A stretch of DNA of 64,000 bases. It comes from JANXQG01 sp963709175 (GTDB taxonomy: Bacteria > Planctomycetota > Planctomycetia > Pirellulales > Thermoguttaceae). The stretch is taken from assembly GCA_963709175.1 (NCBI GenBank), contig CAVPVK010000012.1, positions 496,001 to 560,000 of the forward strand, in the 5' to 3' direction. The notes under the pieces were generated by a model. That model saw nothing but the letters and a program-made list of their open reading frames with translations, was not told the DNA's origin and did not search any database. Positions 39,501 through 51,400 of the stretch are shown piece by piece (position 1 is the first letter of the stretch; the number at the start of each line of letters is the position of its first letter). The position numbers were made by a program, and so were the translations under genes.

Positions 39501-42500
39501 TCGCCTTCACCGGCCAGATCAGCGGCGTGGATGGCGTCAACCTCCGTTCGGGTTCCGGCGTCGGGGGCCTGACGTTGAGCGGTTCCAACACATACACCGG
39601 CGCGACCTCGATCACCATGGGCACGCTGATCCTGGGCGGCAACGCCCCAGCGGGGGCGGCGGGCGTGCTGGGCAATGCGTCCAGTCCGGTGACTATTGGC
39701 GACGCCAACTCGGCGGGCAACGCGGCCGCCCTGGTTACTAACGGCGATTACGCGATAGCCCGGCCGATCACCGTCAACTCCACGGCGGGACCCGCGACGC
39801 TGGGCACGATTGCCACGGGCACTTCGACCTACAGCGGGGCCATCGTCTTGGACAACAGCGCCATGCTCAGCGCCCCGGCCGGCGGTTCGGCAATCTTCAC
39901 GGGGCCAATCACGGGGACGAGCGGCATCACGGCGGCGGCGGCGGCCGGCGGAAACGTCAGCCTGGCGGCCATGGCCGCCAATCAAGACAGGTACAGCGGC
40001 GCAACGTTGGTGGCCAGTGGCCAATTGACCTTGGATTACGGCCTGATGACGCCTTCGGGCGGCACGGTGGGTGGCATGCTCCCCGATTCGCCGGTCGTGC
40101 TTAGCGGAGGCACGCTGGCCTTCAAGGGCAATGCCGCGGCAGCGGTCAACGAAACGCTGCTGTCGACCCAGGTGGCGGCGCCGGGCTCGGCGGTGGTCGT
40201 CAGTCCTGTCAACGGCCAGGCGTTGGAGATCGGTCTGGGGAGCATTACCCGCAGTGGCGGCGTGCTGGACCTGCCGGTGAGCAGCGCGACCTTCACCACC
40301 ACGAACCCCAACAGCAACGGCATCCTGGGCGGCTACCTGACGGCCAATGGCTACCAGGGCTGGGCGGCCAACAACGGCAGCAGCACAATCGCCGCCCTGT
40401 CCAGCTACAATACCGACGACTACTCGTCGCCGGGCAACAACGTGGACGTGACGAACTTCGCCCTGACGCCCTCGGGCACGGTCAACAGCCTGCGGTTCAA
40501 CCAGGCGACGGGCGGCACGCTGGCCCTCGGCGGGGAGTTGATGCTGGCCAGCGGGGGCATTCTCGTCACGCCTGATGTGGGCCCGCACAACGTGGCCATC
40601 AGCGGCGGGGTGCTCACGGCCTCGGGCACGACGAGCACTAACGCGCTGGCCGATGTGGTGGTGGTGCAGGGGAACACGGCTGCGCCGTTCGCGATCGGCG
40701 CGAGTATCACCAACAACGGCACGGTATCCATCGGCCTCACCAAGGGCGGTCCCGGGGAGTTGGTCTTGACCGGCTCGAACACCTTCACCGGTCCGATCAG
40801 CGTCAGCGCCGGCACGTTGCAAATGGGCGACGGCACGCCGGGCCACGACAGCCTGCTGGCGGGCAACATTGCCAACAACGGCACGGTCATCGTCAATCTC
40901 AACGGCAGCCAGAGCTATGGCGGTTCGATCAGTGGCGGAGGCAGCGTGGTCAAGGGCGGCACGGGCACCCTCACGTTGACCACGAACAGCACCTACGGTG
41001 GGGCCACGACGATCGCCCAGGGCACGTTGAAGCTCCAGGGCGTCACCCCGCTGCCGGTGGGCGGGGAGGCCTATTGGCTCGACGCCTCCAACCGGACGAG
41101 CCTCAGCCTCACGTCGTCCAACGTCACGGCTTGGAACGACCTGAGCGGCAACGGCAACAACTTCACGCTCGATTCGGCCGCGGCCGCCGCGCCGACCTTG
41201 GCGAACAACGTCAACGGCAAGGTGTCGGTGCATTTCAACGCCGCCAGCGGCACCAACCGCACCGACCTGGTCAGTACCAACCCGGTCAACGTTCAGACGG
41301 TCTTCATTGTTGACACGCCCTTGACCTTTGCCACTGGCGATACGGGCATTTGGGGATGGCAGAACAATGACGAGGGGCTCCGCGGCTCGGGCAATTCCTG
41401 GTTCATCCCCGGCAATGGCAACGACTTCGTCAATGCCAGCGGCTCGTTCATCGAGATCAACGGCAGCGCGCCGATCACCAGCGGCAACGCAAGCTTCACC
41501 ACGGGCCAGCCGCAGGTGCTGGTGGCCTACGGGTCCAACGGCCTGGACGGCGGCACGAGCGTGCTCGATGCGATCGGCGGCTACACGCCGGTGGCCGGCA
41601 ACAACCGCTGGTTCGCCGGCGACATTTCCGAGGTGATCGCCTATTCGTCGAGCCTCAGTTCCGCCCAAGTCGCCGAAGTGACCCAGTACCTGATGGCAAA
41701 GTGGCTTGGCAATAGCGCGCTCGGCGGCAGCAATCTGCTGCCTACGACGACGCCGTTGATGATCGGGGCCAACGGCACGCTGGATCTCGGTGGCGGCAGC
41801 CAGCAGGTTGCCTCGCTTGCCGACTACACGCTCGGCAGCGGCGGCAGCATTATCAACAGCAGCACCGCGAATGGGTCGCTCTTGACCCTCAGCGCCACGG
41901 GCGGCGCGGCCACCTTCAGCGGCACGATCGACGGCACTCAGGGGCCGGTAAGCCTGACGATGAGCGGGGCCGGCACGCAGGTCTTTAATGGTCGCCTCTT
42001 GGGCTCCGGCACCATAAGCGTGGCTTCCGCCATGTTGGTGCTCGGCGGCGCCAACCCCATGGTCGGCGTCACCACGGTCAGCGGCGGCACCCTGCAAGTG
42101 AACAATCCCCTGGCCTTGGAGGGCCAGACCCTCCAGGTCAACGTCGCCAGCGCGGGCGTGCTGAGCGTGAGCAGCACCGCGCTCACCCTGGGCGGCCTGA
42201 TGGGGCCGGGCAACCTGGCCCTATCCGCCATCCCGCTAAGCGTGGGCGGCAACGGGACGTCCACCAGCTACACCGGCAACCTCAGTGGGATCTCGGCGCT
42301 GACCAAAACCGGCTCGGGCACGCTCTACCTGGGCGGCTCCAACAGCTACGCCAGCACGACCGTGGCCGCCGGGACCCTGGAACCGGCCGCCACGGCCGCG
42401 CTGCCCAACTACGCCACGGCGGGCGCGGTGACCGTCGCCGCGGGGGCCAACCTCGTGCTGCCCACGGGCAATGGCACGATCGGTTGGAGCGGCAGCCAAC

Positions 42501-45271
42501 TCAGCACTGTGCTGGCCAGCGCCTCGTGGTCCAGCGGGTCGGGCCTGGGCCTCGACACGAGCAGCGGAAACCAGACCTACTCCGGCGCCATTAGTCCGCC
42601 GCTGGTCTTGACAAAGCTAGGGAACAACACGCTCACGCTCAGCGGCACCAACACCTATAGCGGCGGCACCAATGTCAACGGCGGCGGGCTTGTCGCCAGC
42701 AGCGACGCCGCCCTGGGCAGCGGGCCTTTGAGCGTGGCCGCCACGGCCACGGTGAACTTCCTCTCCGCCAACCCGACCATCGGCGGACTGGCCGGGGCGG
42801 GCAGCGTAGTGCTGGGCAACACGGCCGCCTCCACGCCCACGAATTTGATCGTCAACAGCGGGCTCCCAACGACCTTCTCCGGGACGATTTCCGAAGCCCA
42901 GTTCCCCAGCACCCTGGTCAAGTCGGGCCCGGCCACGCTGACCTTAAGCGGGACGAACTCCTATACCGGCGGCACCACGGTGCAGCAAGGCACGCTGGTG
43001 GCCGCCAACCAAAACGCCCTGGGCACGGGCGGCGTGCTGCTCAGCGGCGGGGCCCTTTCCTTGGCCCCGGTGAACCAGGTGAGCGGTTTTTCCTCGCTGC
43101 AGCTTAACGGGAGTGCCACGAGTGCCACGGTGGCCAATGGCGTGCTCACCTTGACCGATGGCGTCAGCCCCGAGGCCCGCAGCGCCTTCACGCAGACCGC
43201 GGTGCCGATCACCAACGCCGCCGGTTTCACGGCCAGCTTTGTCTACACTTCCAGCGGCAGCACGCCCGGCGATGGCGCAACCTTCACCATCCAGAACGAT
43301 AACAACGGGGCCATGGCCCTGGGCGGCACGGGCACCGGCTTGGGCTACGCGGGCATCAACAATGGCGGGGCCGTGGCCCTCAATCTCGCCTACATTTACA
43401 GTTCCACCAGCGCTAGCATCGTGGCGGGGACGGCGTTCTGGCCGGGCAGTCCGCCCAACCCCCCGTCGTACCTCCCCACGCTGCCCGTCGACCTCACCAG
43501 CGGCCACCCGATCCTGGTCAACTTGGCCTACAACGGCGCGGCCGGTGTGTTGACCGAGAGTTTCACCGACCAGACCACGTTGCAGAGATTCAGCACGACC
43601 TTCACGGGCATCAATTTCGAGGGCCTGCTGGGGGGCCAGTCAGGATTCGTCGGTTTCACCGGCAGCACGGGCGACGGCAACTCGGTGCAGACCATCTCCA
43701 ACTTCCAGTTCACCGACCCCGCCCTGGCGGAGATTCCGTACACCAACCCGATCACCGTGGCGGGGACGGGCGAGTTGAACCTCAGTTCGCCGCTGTCGGC
43801 CAGCGCCGCGGTGAGCAGCGTCACCCTCAACGCCGGGGCCGTGCTGAGCATCACGCGGAGCGGGGCGGTGAACCCCAACGCCGCCTACCAGATCACCGCC
43901 GGTTCGGTGGCCCTGGCCGGCAACTCGGCCACCGTCAACGTGACCAACAACGGCAGCGGCCTGGGCAGCTTCGCGGTGGCCTCATTGAGCGGCAACGGCA
44001 CGCTGGTCAAGACGGGGGCGGGGGCCCTGGTGCTCACCGCCGCCAATCCCTTCAGCGGGCCGATCGTGGTTGATGCCGGTGCGCTGGTGGCGGCCGACGG
44101 GGCCAAAGACGCCTCCGGCTCGGCGACGGGCAGCGGGCCGGTGACCCTCAACGGCGGCGTGCTGGCCAGCGATCCGGGCGTGGGCGGCACGGTCGGCGGC
44201 AGCGTGGTATCCGGCAGCGGGGCCAATGCCATCGCCCCCGGCGGCATCGGCGCGGCCAACACCCTGACGATCGACGGCAGCCTGACGATCAATAGCCTCT
44301 CGACGCTGGACTTCGACCTCAGCGGGGCATCGGCCAGCCTGCTGGAGGTGGAGGGCGACTTGATCTTCTCCGGCACGGGCAAGACCAGTCTGGCCTTCGC
44401 CGGGACCGGCCGGCAGGTGCCTTATACGCTGGCGACCTTCCCCAGCGGCAGTTCCGTGAGCCTGGGCGACTTCAGCGCCCCGGCAGGCTACGTGCTGCAG
44501 CTCAGCGCCACGAGCCTGCGGTTGACCGCGGCCCCGGCGGTGACGACGGGCACGCCGACCTGGACTTTGACCTCCAGTGGGAGTTGGACCGTGGGCGGCA
44601 ACTGGAGCAGCGGCTCGCCGCCCAGCGGCGTGGGCCAGGCGGTGATCGTGGGGGCGGGCACGGCCGTGCCCTTGACGATCGACCTCGACGGTCCGCAGAC
44701 GGTGGGCCAGTTGACCTTGGCCAATACGAGCAACGCCAGCACGGGCTACACGCTGGCGGCCGGTTCGGGCGGCACGCTGACGATGAACAACAGCGGCGGC
44801 ACGGCCGCTACGGCGGAGATCCTGGTGACCAGCGGCACACATGGGATATCCGCGCCGGTGGTTTTGGCGGAGAGCCTGGCGGTGGTGGCCTCCGCGGGCA
44901 CGACGCTCGATATCAGCGGCGCCATTGGCCAGTCGGCCGCCGGCGCGGCGCTGTCGCTTGGCGGGGACGGTACGTTGATCCTTGGCGGCAGCGACAGCTT
45001 TACCGGCGGCACGACGGTTTCCGGCGGCACGCTGATCGCGCTGACGTCCGCCGCCCTGCCCGACGGGACGAGCTTGACCGTCGGGGCGGGCGGGACGTTG
45101 GATTTCGATCCCATGGCCACTGCTGCCCCACTGAGCGGCGGCGCGGCGGCCTCCGCGGCCAGCATAACGGCCGTTCCCGAGCCGTCAGCGCTGGCCGTGC
45201 TGGCGGCGGCGGGGCTATTCCTCCGGGCACTGGCTTGGAGGAAGGGCAATCGCCAAGGAAGGCGAGGATAA
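36537..45271 (+). CDS. Giant surface protein B: beta-strand-repeat protein with PEP-CTERM signal, one frameshift
   Basis: Bridged length is about 2910 residues. The GTG start has the same ribosome site as gene A. Signal peptide: ALACAAAFPAFFVVPASGQ. The first 230 bases after the signal are nearly identical to A; a PA14-like module follows at about 37040-37530 (TAILTGYMYLPQGPSYFSTS and DDGSALYIGG). Then come repeats with a LamG-like cassette at about 41050-41740 where A has a different insert, the lectin-like module at about 43110-43715, and a C-terminal AVPEPSALAVLAAAGLFLRALAW plus a basic tail ending in RRG. One base is missing at about 37735: the first frame stops at 37871, and the frame opening near 37742 continues to the end. 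Probably exported through Sec and sorted by exosortase. Confidence 0.8.
37862..40964 (+). repeat. Duplicated block 1, copy in gene B
   Basis: Partner of 28652-31755. At the place where A has its second frameshift, this copy is in frame. Confidence 0.85.
42316..45115 (+). repeat. Duplicated block 2, copy in gene B
   Basis: Partner of 32981-35780, with no indels seen; scattered substitutions only. Confidence 0.85.
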
Positions 45272-45363
45272 ATCCCAAGGCCGGAATGGAGTGCCAGGCC
45301 GAAAGGAAGGTTTTGCCGGACCCGCGCGGGCTGGTTCCGGCGATGCGATACAAAGTTGTTCGG

Positions 45364-45385
45364 CTGCCGGGCAAACCGGCGGCAG
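45364..45385 (+). terminator. Possible hairpin terminator after gene B
   Basis: CTGCCG and CGGCAG arms (6 bp, 10-base loop), followed by a T-rich TGGTTTGTTTACGTTT. The T-run is interrupted, so this is weak. It lies between genes B and C, which may otherwise be co-transcribed. Confidence 0.3.
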
Positions 45386-45449
45386 TGGTTTGTTTACGTT
45401 TGACCATCAGGGTTACTGCTTTACTTTTTTAGGTTGATTGAGGTTCCTT

Positions 45450-48400
45450 ATGAGTTACCGCAGATTGTCTTGGGCCGTTTTGGGCGTTCTTTTCCTGGCT
45501 GCGATGGTGCCGTTACAGGCCGGCGCGGCGATTGCCTTGACCGACACCGGGTCGGCCTGGAACACCGGGGGTGCCAGCACATCGCTCAGCAACCCCTTCA
45601 CCGTCAGTCCGGCGCCAACACGCTGGTGGTGGATGTTTGCTACCGAACGAGCAACGGGTCGCAGCCCACCAATCCCCCGGTCGTCACCTACAACGACAAC
45701 GGGACCATACTCAACCTGACCCCCGCAGAAACCGCCTACTCGCCGTCCAATTCCAGCGTCGGCGCCAACTGGACGGAAACCGGGGTCTATTACCTCTTCA
45801 ACCCCCCTACGAATGTTTCGTCAGGCTCGGTGGGGGTGAGTTTCACGCTCGGTGGCGGCAGCGGCGCCATTATCGATTCCGCTGTCGACGCGTTTTCGCT
45901 GAGCGGGGTTGACACCGCGCTGCCGCCCGACCAACTGGCGGGCACCACGGGGAATACGCTCTTTGAGACCGGCACGGACACCAACGTCATTTCGGCCTCG
46001 GTGAATGGTGTTCTTCCCGGCTCCTGGGTTGTGGGCTCCGAGACCTTCCGCGCGACCAACGGGCAGCCCGCCAGCTTCTTTGCAAGCGGCACCGGCACGT
46101 ATAGCGGGTTCAACACCAGTGGTCCAAAAGTCACGACCACGACGACCACCTTCGGCAACGTCTTTTGGGCGGCCTCGACTAGTACCTGCTTCGATGCCGG
46201 CATGCTGGTGCAGAACGTCACGGCGCCAAGCCTGACGATTGCGACCTCGGCCTCCACCAACGGTGGCAGCGCCCGCATGAACCTGGCGCTGGCTGGTTTT
46301 GCGCCGACGGGCATTGCGGGCGAGTGGACGGGGGCCACCAACGCCAACTGGAGCCTCAACCCGGCCGACACGAACTGGACCGGCGGGGCCGCCTATACGG
46401 ACGGTACGGCCGTCTACTTCACCGATCACGGCAGCGCACATCCCAACGTCACGATTGTGGGCACGGTGAGTCCGGCGAGCGTCTGGTTCGGCAACGTGAC
46501 GGTTCCTTACGCCTTCAGTGGCGGGGCTATCGGGGGTACCGGCAGCGTCACGATCGCGGGAGCGGGGAGCGTAATCCTCAATAACTCCAATACCTATAGC
46601 GGCGGCACGTACGTCGCCAACGGCAGCCTCACGGCCAACGCAGCCAACGCCTTGGGCACGGGGCCCGTGATGGTCACCGGTGGCGCCCTGACGATCGCCG
46701 GCTCCAACAACTTCGGCAGCAACGCCGTGAGCGTCTCAGGGGGATTGGCTACCATCAGTCAGCGCCAACGTCTACAGCGGCGGCACCAATGTCACGGGCG
46801 GCACGCTGACGTCCGGAAACAACTCAGCCCTGGGCAGCGGACCCCTGAACGTGGTCACGCCCGGCGCGGTAAACTTCATCTCCGCCACCCCTTCCATCAG
46901 CGGTCTTACGGGCAACGGCAGCGTGGTGTTGGGCAACGCCTCGACCTCGGGCGCCACGAATCTGGCTTTGAACATCAGCGGCACCACCACCATTTCGACC
47001 GCCATCGCGGAGGCCAGCCCTGGCCTCGGCAGTGTGAGCAAGACTGGTCCCGGCTCGTTGACTTTGACCGGCAACAACACTTACTCGGGCGGGACTATCA
47101 TTTCGGCGGGGAACCTGGTCGCCAACACGAGTAGTCTCGGCACTGGCTCCCTCCACCTGAATGGCGGCACGTTCAGTCCGCCGGCCGCCTCCCTGGGTCT
47201 GGTCGCAAATTATTACGGTCCCAACATCGCCAATTTCAATTCCATCACCTCCCCCAGCCTCGCAAACTTTAACTCGACCTACGTTGCTGGGCAGACGCTT
47301 GCAGTGTCCAACAACATTAGTGCCAACGTCGTCAACGGAGTCAGCGGCAAATTCGACTTCGACACCATTGGCGAGGGGGCGCTTTTCCCTGCTCCCTTCA
47401 ACTACGGCGCTCCGCTCAATGCGGGCGGAACGGTCGCCGGCACCCAGGTCAACAATTGGGCCGCCAGCTACACCGGCTACTTCTACGCCCCCACCACCGG
47501 CACATACACGTTCGCCACCAATAGCGACGACAACAGCCGGCTCTGGATCAATAATGTAGACACGGCGGTGGTGGCGAACGGCACGAGCACGGGCGGCCAG
47601 GGCTGGGCGGGGTACGGGATTGTCGGGGCAACCGGCACCGTGAACCTGACGGCCGGCCAGCTATACCCGATCACCGTCGGCTACGATGAAGGCAGCGGCG
47701 GTTTCGGCCTGGAGGCCTTCGTGGCGCTGCCGGGCAGCACGCTCACCGCAGGTCAAGCAGGGACGTTCATTCCCCTCTCGAACCTTTATGGGGGGGCTCC
47801 GAATTACTCCAATCCGCTGCTGGTCGACAATGGCTCCACGCTCGCCCTATCGCTCTTGCCCGGCGGCGTTTCCTTTCCCTACACCTTCCCGTCGCTGACC
47901 ATTGGTGCCAACGGCGCCGCCTCGCTGCACGTGACCGGCAGTGGCACGTCGCTGTTGATCGCCGGCGCCACGACCCTGAGCGGGCCTTCCACGTTCATGC
48001 TCGATGCCGGCGTGAGCGTAACGCTCCCGCAAGTCAGCGGTCCCTCCGGCTTCACGCTCAGCGGCAACGGCCTCTTGAACCTCACCAGCGCCACAGGCAA
48101 CACCTACACCGGCAACACCACCGTTTCCGGCGGCACGGTGTCCATCGCCAACACCTCCGGTTCGGCCTTTGGCACCGGCAACGTGGTGGTTAACGGCGGC
48201 GTGGTTTCCGGGACCGGCATCATCGGCAACAACGTGACCGTCAGTACCGGCGGCGTCCTGGCTCCGGCTCCTGGCCCCGCCAGTTTCGGAACGCTGACGA
48301 TCAACGGCAACGCCACCCTTGCCAACGGGGCGGGGTTGGCCATCAACGTAACGGCTTTGGGCGGGTCGAGCAACGACATGGTGGCCGTCAACGGCAACCT

Positions 48401-51400
48401 CAGCCTCAGCGGCAGCGTCCTGGTGACCCCCAGCTACCCCAACGGCCTGCTGATCGGCACCTTCCCCTTCCTCACCTACACCGGCAACCTGACCAATACG
48501 GCCACCTTCGAATTCCCGTCGGGGGCCTTGAACTATACGCTGGTGCCGCCGGGCGCCGGCAACCCGAATGAGTTCGAGTTCACCACCAGCTACAACAACG
48601 CCACCTGGAGCGGCGGGACCAACGGCAATTGGGACACGACCACCACAGGCAACTGGACCCAGGGCACGCCGTACGTCAACGGCAATCCGGGCCAACCGGC
48701 GATCTTCCCCGACATCACGGGCACTTCTGCCGTGGTGGTGCAGGCTGCGGGCGTCGCCCCGGCCACGGTGACCTTCACCAACAATAGCACCAGCTACAGC
48801 TTCAGCAACGCCGGCAGCGGCACCGCGGGCATCAGCGGCGTTGCCACCACAGTCACGCTCAGCGGCTCGGGCACTGTGGCCTTCAACAGCCCCAACACCT
48901 ACGGCGGCGGCACCTTCCTCAACGCCGGCAAACTGATCGTGGCGGCCGACAACGCGTTGGGCGCCGCTCCTGCCAGCCCCACGGCGAACCTGACCTTCAA
49001 CGGCGGGGCCTTGAGCTTCGCTGGGACGACGAACCCCACGCTCAACGTCAACCGCTCCATTGTGCTCAACGGCAACGGCGGCACGCTGGACGTCTCCCAG
49101 GCGGCCAACACGGTCACCGTCCCCGGCCAGATCAGCGGCGTGGGCGGGTTGGCCAAGACTGGCCCCGGCACGGTAAGTCTCACGGGAAGCAACACGTATC
49201 AGGGCGGCACCACGATCGACGCCGGCACTTTGGTGCAGGGTTCCCAGACCGCGCTGGGTACGGGCACCATCACCCTCAATGGCGGTGTGTTGCAACTGCA
49301 GCAAGGCGTTCCGACCTCGCCGCCCGTGCCGGGCTATTCCTACTGGTTCAACGCGGCCAATCTCGGTCTGGCCAACGGCGCCCAGGTTACTACCTTGGCC
49401 AACAGCGGCAGCGTCGGCGGCTCGGCAACGGCCGTCAGCAGCAGCCCGCCAACGTATCTCACCAACGCCGTTAACGGCCTCGGCGCCGTTCTTTTCAGCG
49501 GACAGCAGGGGTTGCTCTGGCCGGCGCAAGACTCGAACATCGAGACCGTTTTCTCGATCTTCAAAGGCTCAAGCTTCCTTATGACCGACTCATCGAATCC
49601 CGGAAGTGGTAATTATAATTTCCACCGCTATCAAGGAGACGATAACGATGCAAACGCCCCACTATGGGATATTCAAACCAGCAATGGTTGGGCGAGCGGG
49701 AATATAACCGGCGGGACAACCTCCGTGAACGGAAGTATCTACTACCAGAACAACGCCAGCACGATCGCCGACATGCCGGTCAATGCCAGCACCAACGGCT
49801 TCAACCTAATTGCGGTGCAGACCACCGGAGCCGTCACTGCCGACAGCTTCAATTACGACCGAGGCTCGCCCGGAAATCCTGGAGATCACTACGCCGGCAA
49901 TGGCGGCAGCGGGACCCAGGAACAAGGCGAGGTGATCGTCTACAATTCGCAGTTGACCACCGCCCAGGTGCAGGAGGTGGAGAGCTACCTCAATACGAAG
50001 TGGAACCTGGGGATCGCCGGACTTCCGCCGAGTGCTGGTAGTTACAGCAACGCGGTGAATGTCACGGCCCCATCCACGATCAATCTTTATAGTGCGCCAG
50101 CGAGTTTTGGCAGCCTTTCCCTCAGCAGTACGCTGCACGTGACCGGCGGGCCCACCGCCTCACCTTCCCCGCGGCGACCATCGCCAATACGCCGACCCTC
50201 GACGTGCAGGGATCCAACGTGGTGAACCTGTCCTCCGTCACGGATACCGCCGAATCGGGCGGACTCATCAAGACGGGGGCCGGGACGCTGAACCTGACCG
50301 GCACCGCGGCCTATAGCGGGCCGACCACCATCCAACAAGGGACGGTAACGGCCAGCGTGGCCAGTATCGGCACCGGGACAATCAAGCTGGCGGGCGGCAC
50401 TTTTGCGCCCATCGGCACCACCCCCCAAACCCCCGGACTCACCGCGCAGTACTACACCTTCGCCGGCGTCCTCAACAACCCCGCGCAACCGGCGAATTGG
50501 ACCCACCTTAACACCACCAGCCTGTCCAACTTCACGGGCACCTACCTTTCCCCCACGGGCAGCCCGCCGGCGACCCTTTACCTGACCGACAACATCACTA
50601 ATGACGTTGTCGACGGGAATTTTAACTTCGACTACAACAACCAGGAAGGCTCACGTTTCCCCGGTCCGTTCAACCAGGGGAGCACGCTGTATTGGGCCTC
50701 CAAGTACACCGGCTACTTCTACGCACCGACAACCGGGGTCTACACCTTCGCCACCAACAGCGACGACGACAGCCGCATCTGGATCAATAACGTCGATACG
50801 GCCCTGGTGGCCAACGGCACCAACGGCCAGGGTTGGGCAGGGTACGGGGTCGTGCAGAACACGACCGGACAGGTGAGTCTCGTTGGCGGCCAATACTATC
50901 CGATCACGATCGGCTATGATGAGGGCAACGGCGGTTATGGCCTGGAGGCCTTCGTGGCGCTGCCCGGCAGTACGCTCACCGTGGGGCAACAGGGGACCTT
51001 CTTGCCCGTCTCGGATCTGTTTACGGGGACTCTGACGGCCACCTATTCTGACGTGATCTTGAGCGGCAACACCACCTCCGCCATCCAACTGAGCGCAGGG
51101 AACGCGATCACCTTTGCGTCGCTCACCAGCACCGCCACGGGCGTCAATACGCTGGAGGTGACGGGCGGACCGGGCAGCGCAATCTTCCCCATCGTGACGG
51201 TGGCCAACTCGCCCGTCTTCAACGCGCAGGCGGGAAATATCCTGCAATTGAACAACGTCACCGGCACGTCGGGCTTTAGCGCCACTGGCGGCGGCAGCGT
51301 AGTTCTCACCGGCCAGGGCAGCTTCAGCGGGGCCGCCGTGGCCAACGGCGGTAACCTTGTGGTGATCGGCCCCGCGCCGGCGACCGGCCCGTTGGGCAGT

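Noticed and set aside
38657..42097. Very long minus-strand open frame (1146 codons) opposite gene B, and similar ones at 31023-32606, 47847-49529 and 51949-53517
   Set aside because: They are mirrors of GC-rich repeat codons (Gly, Ala, Thr, Ser) that give few stops on the other strand; the translations are Arg/Ala/Gly-rich with no signal or domain.
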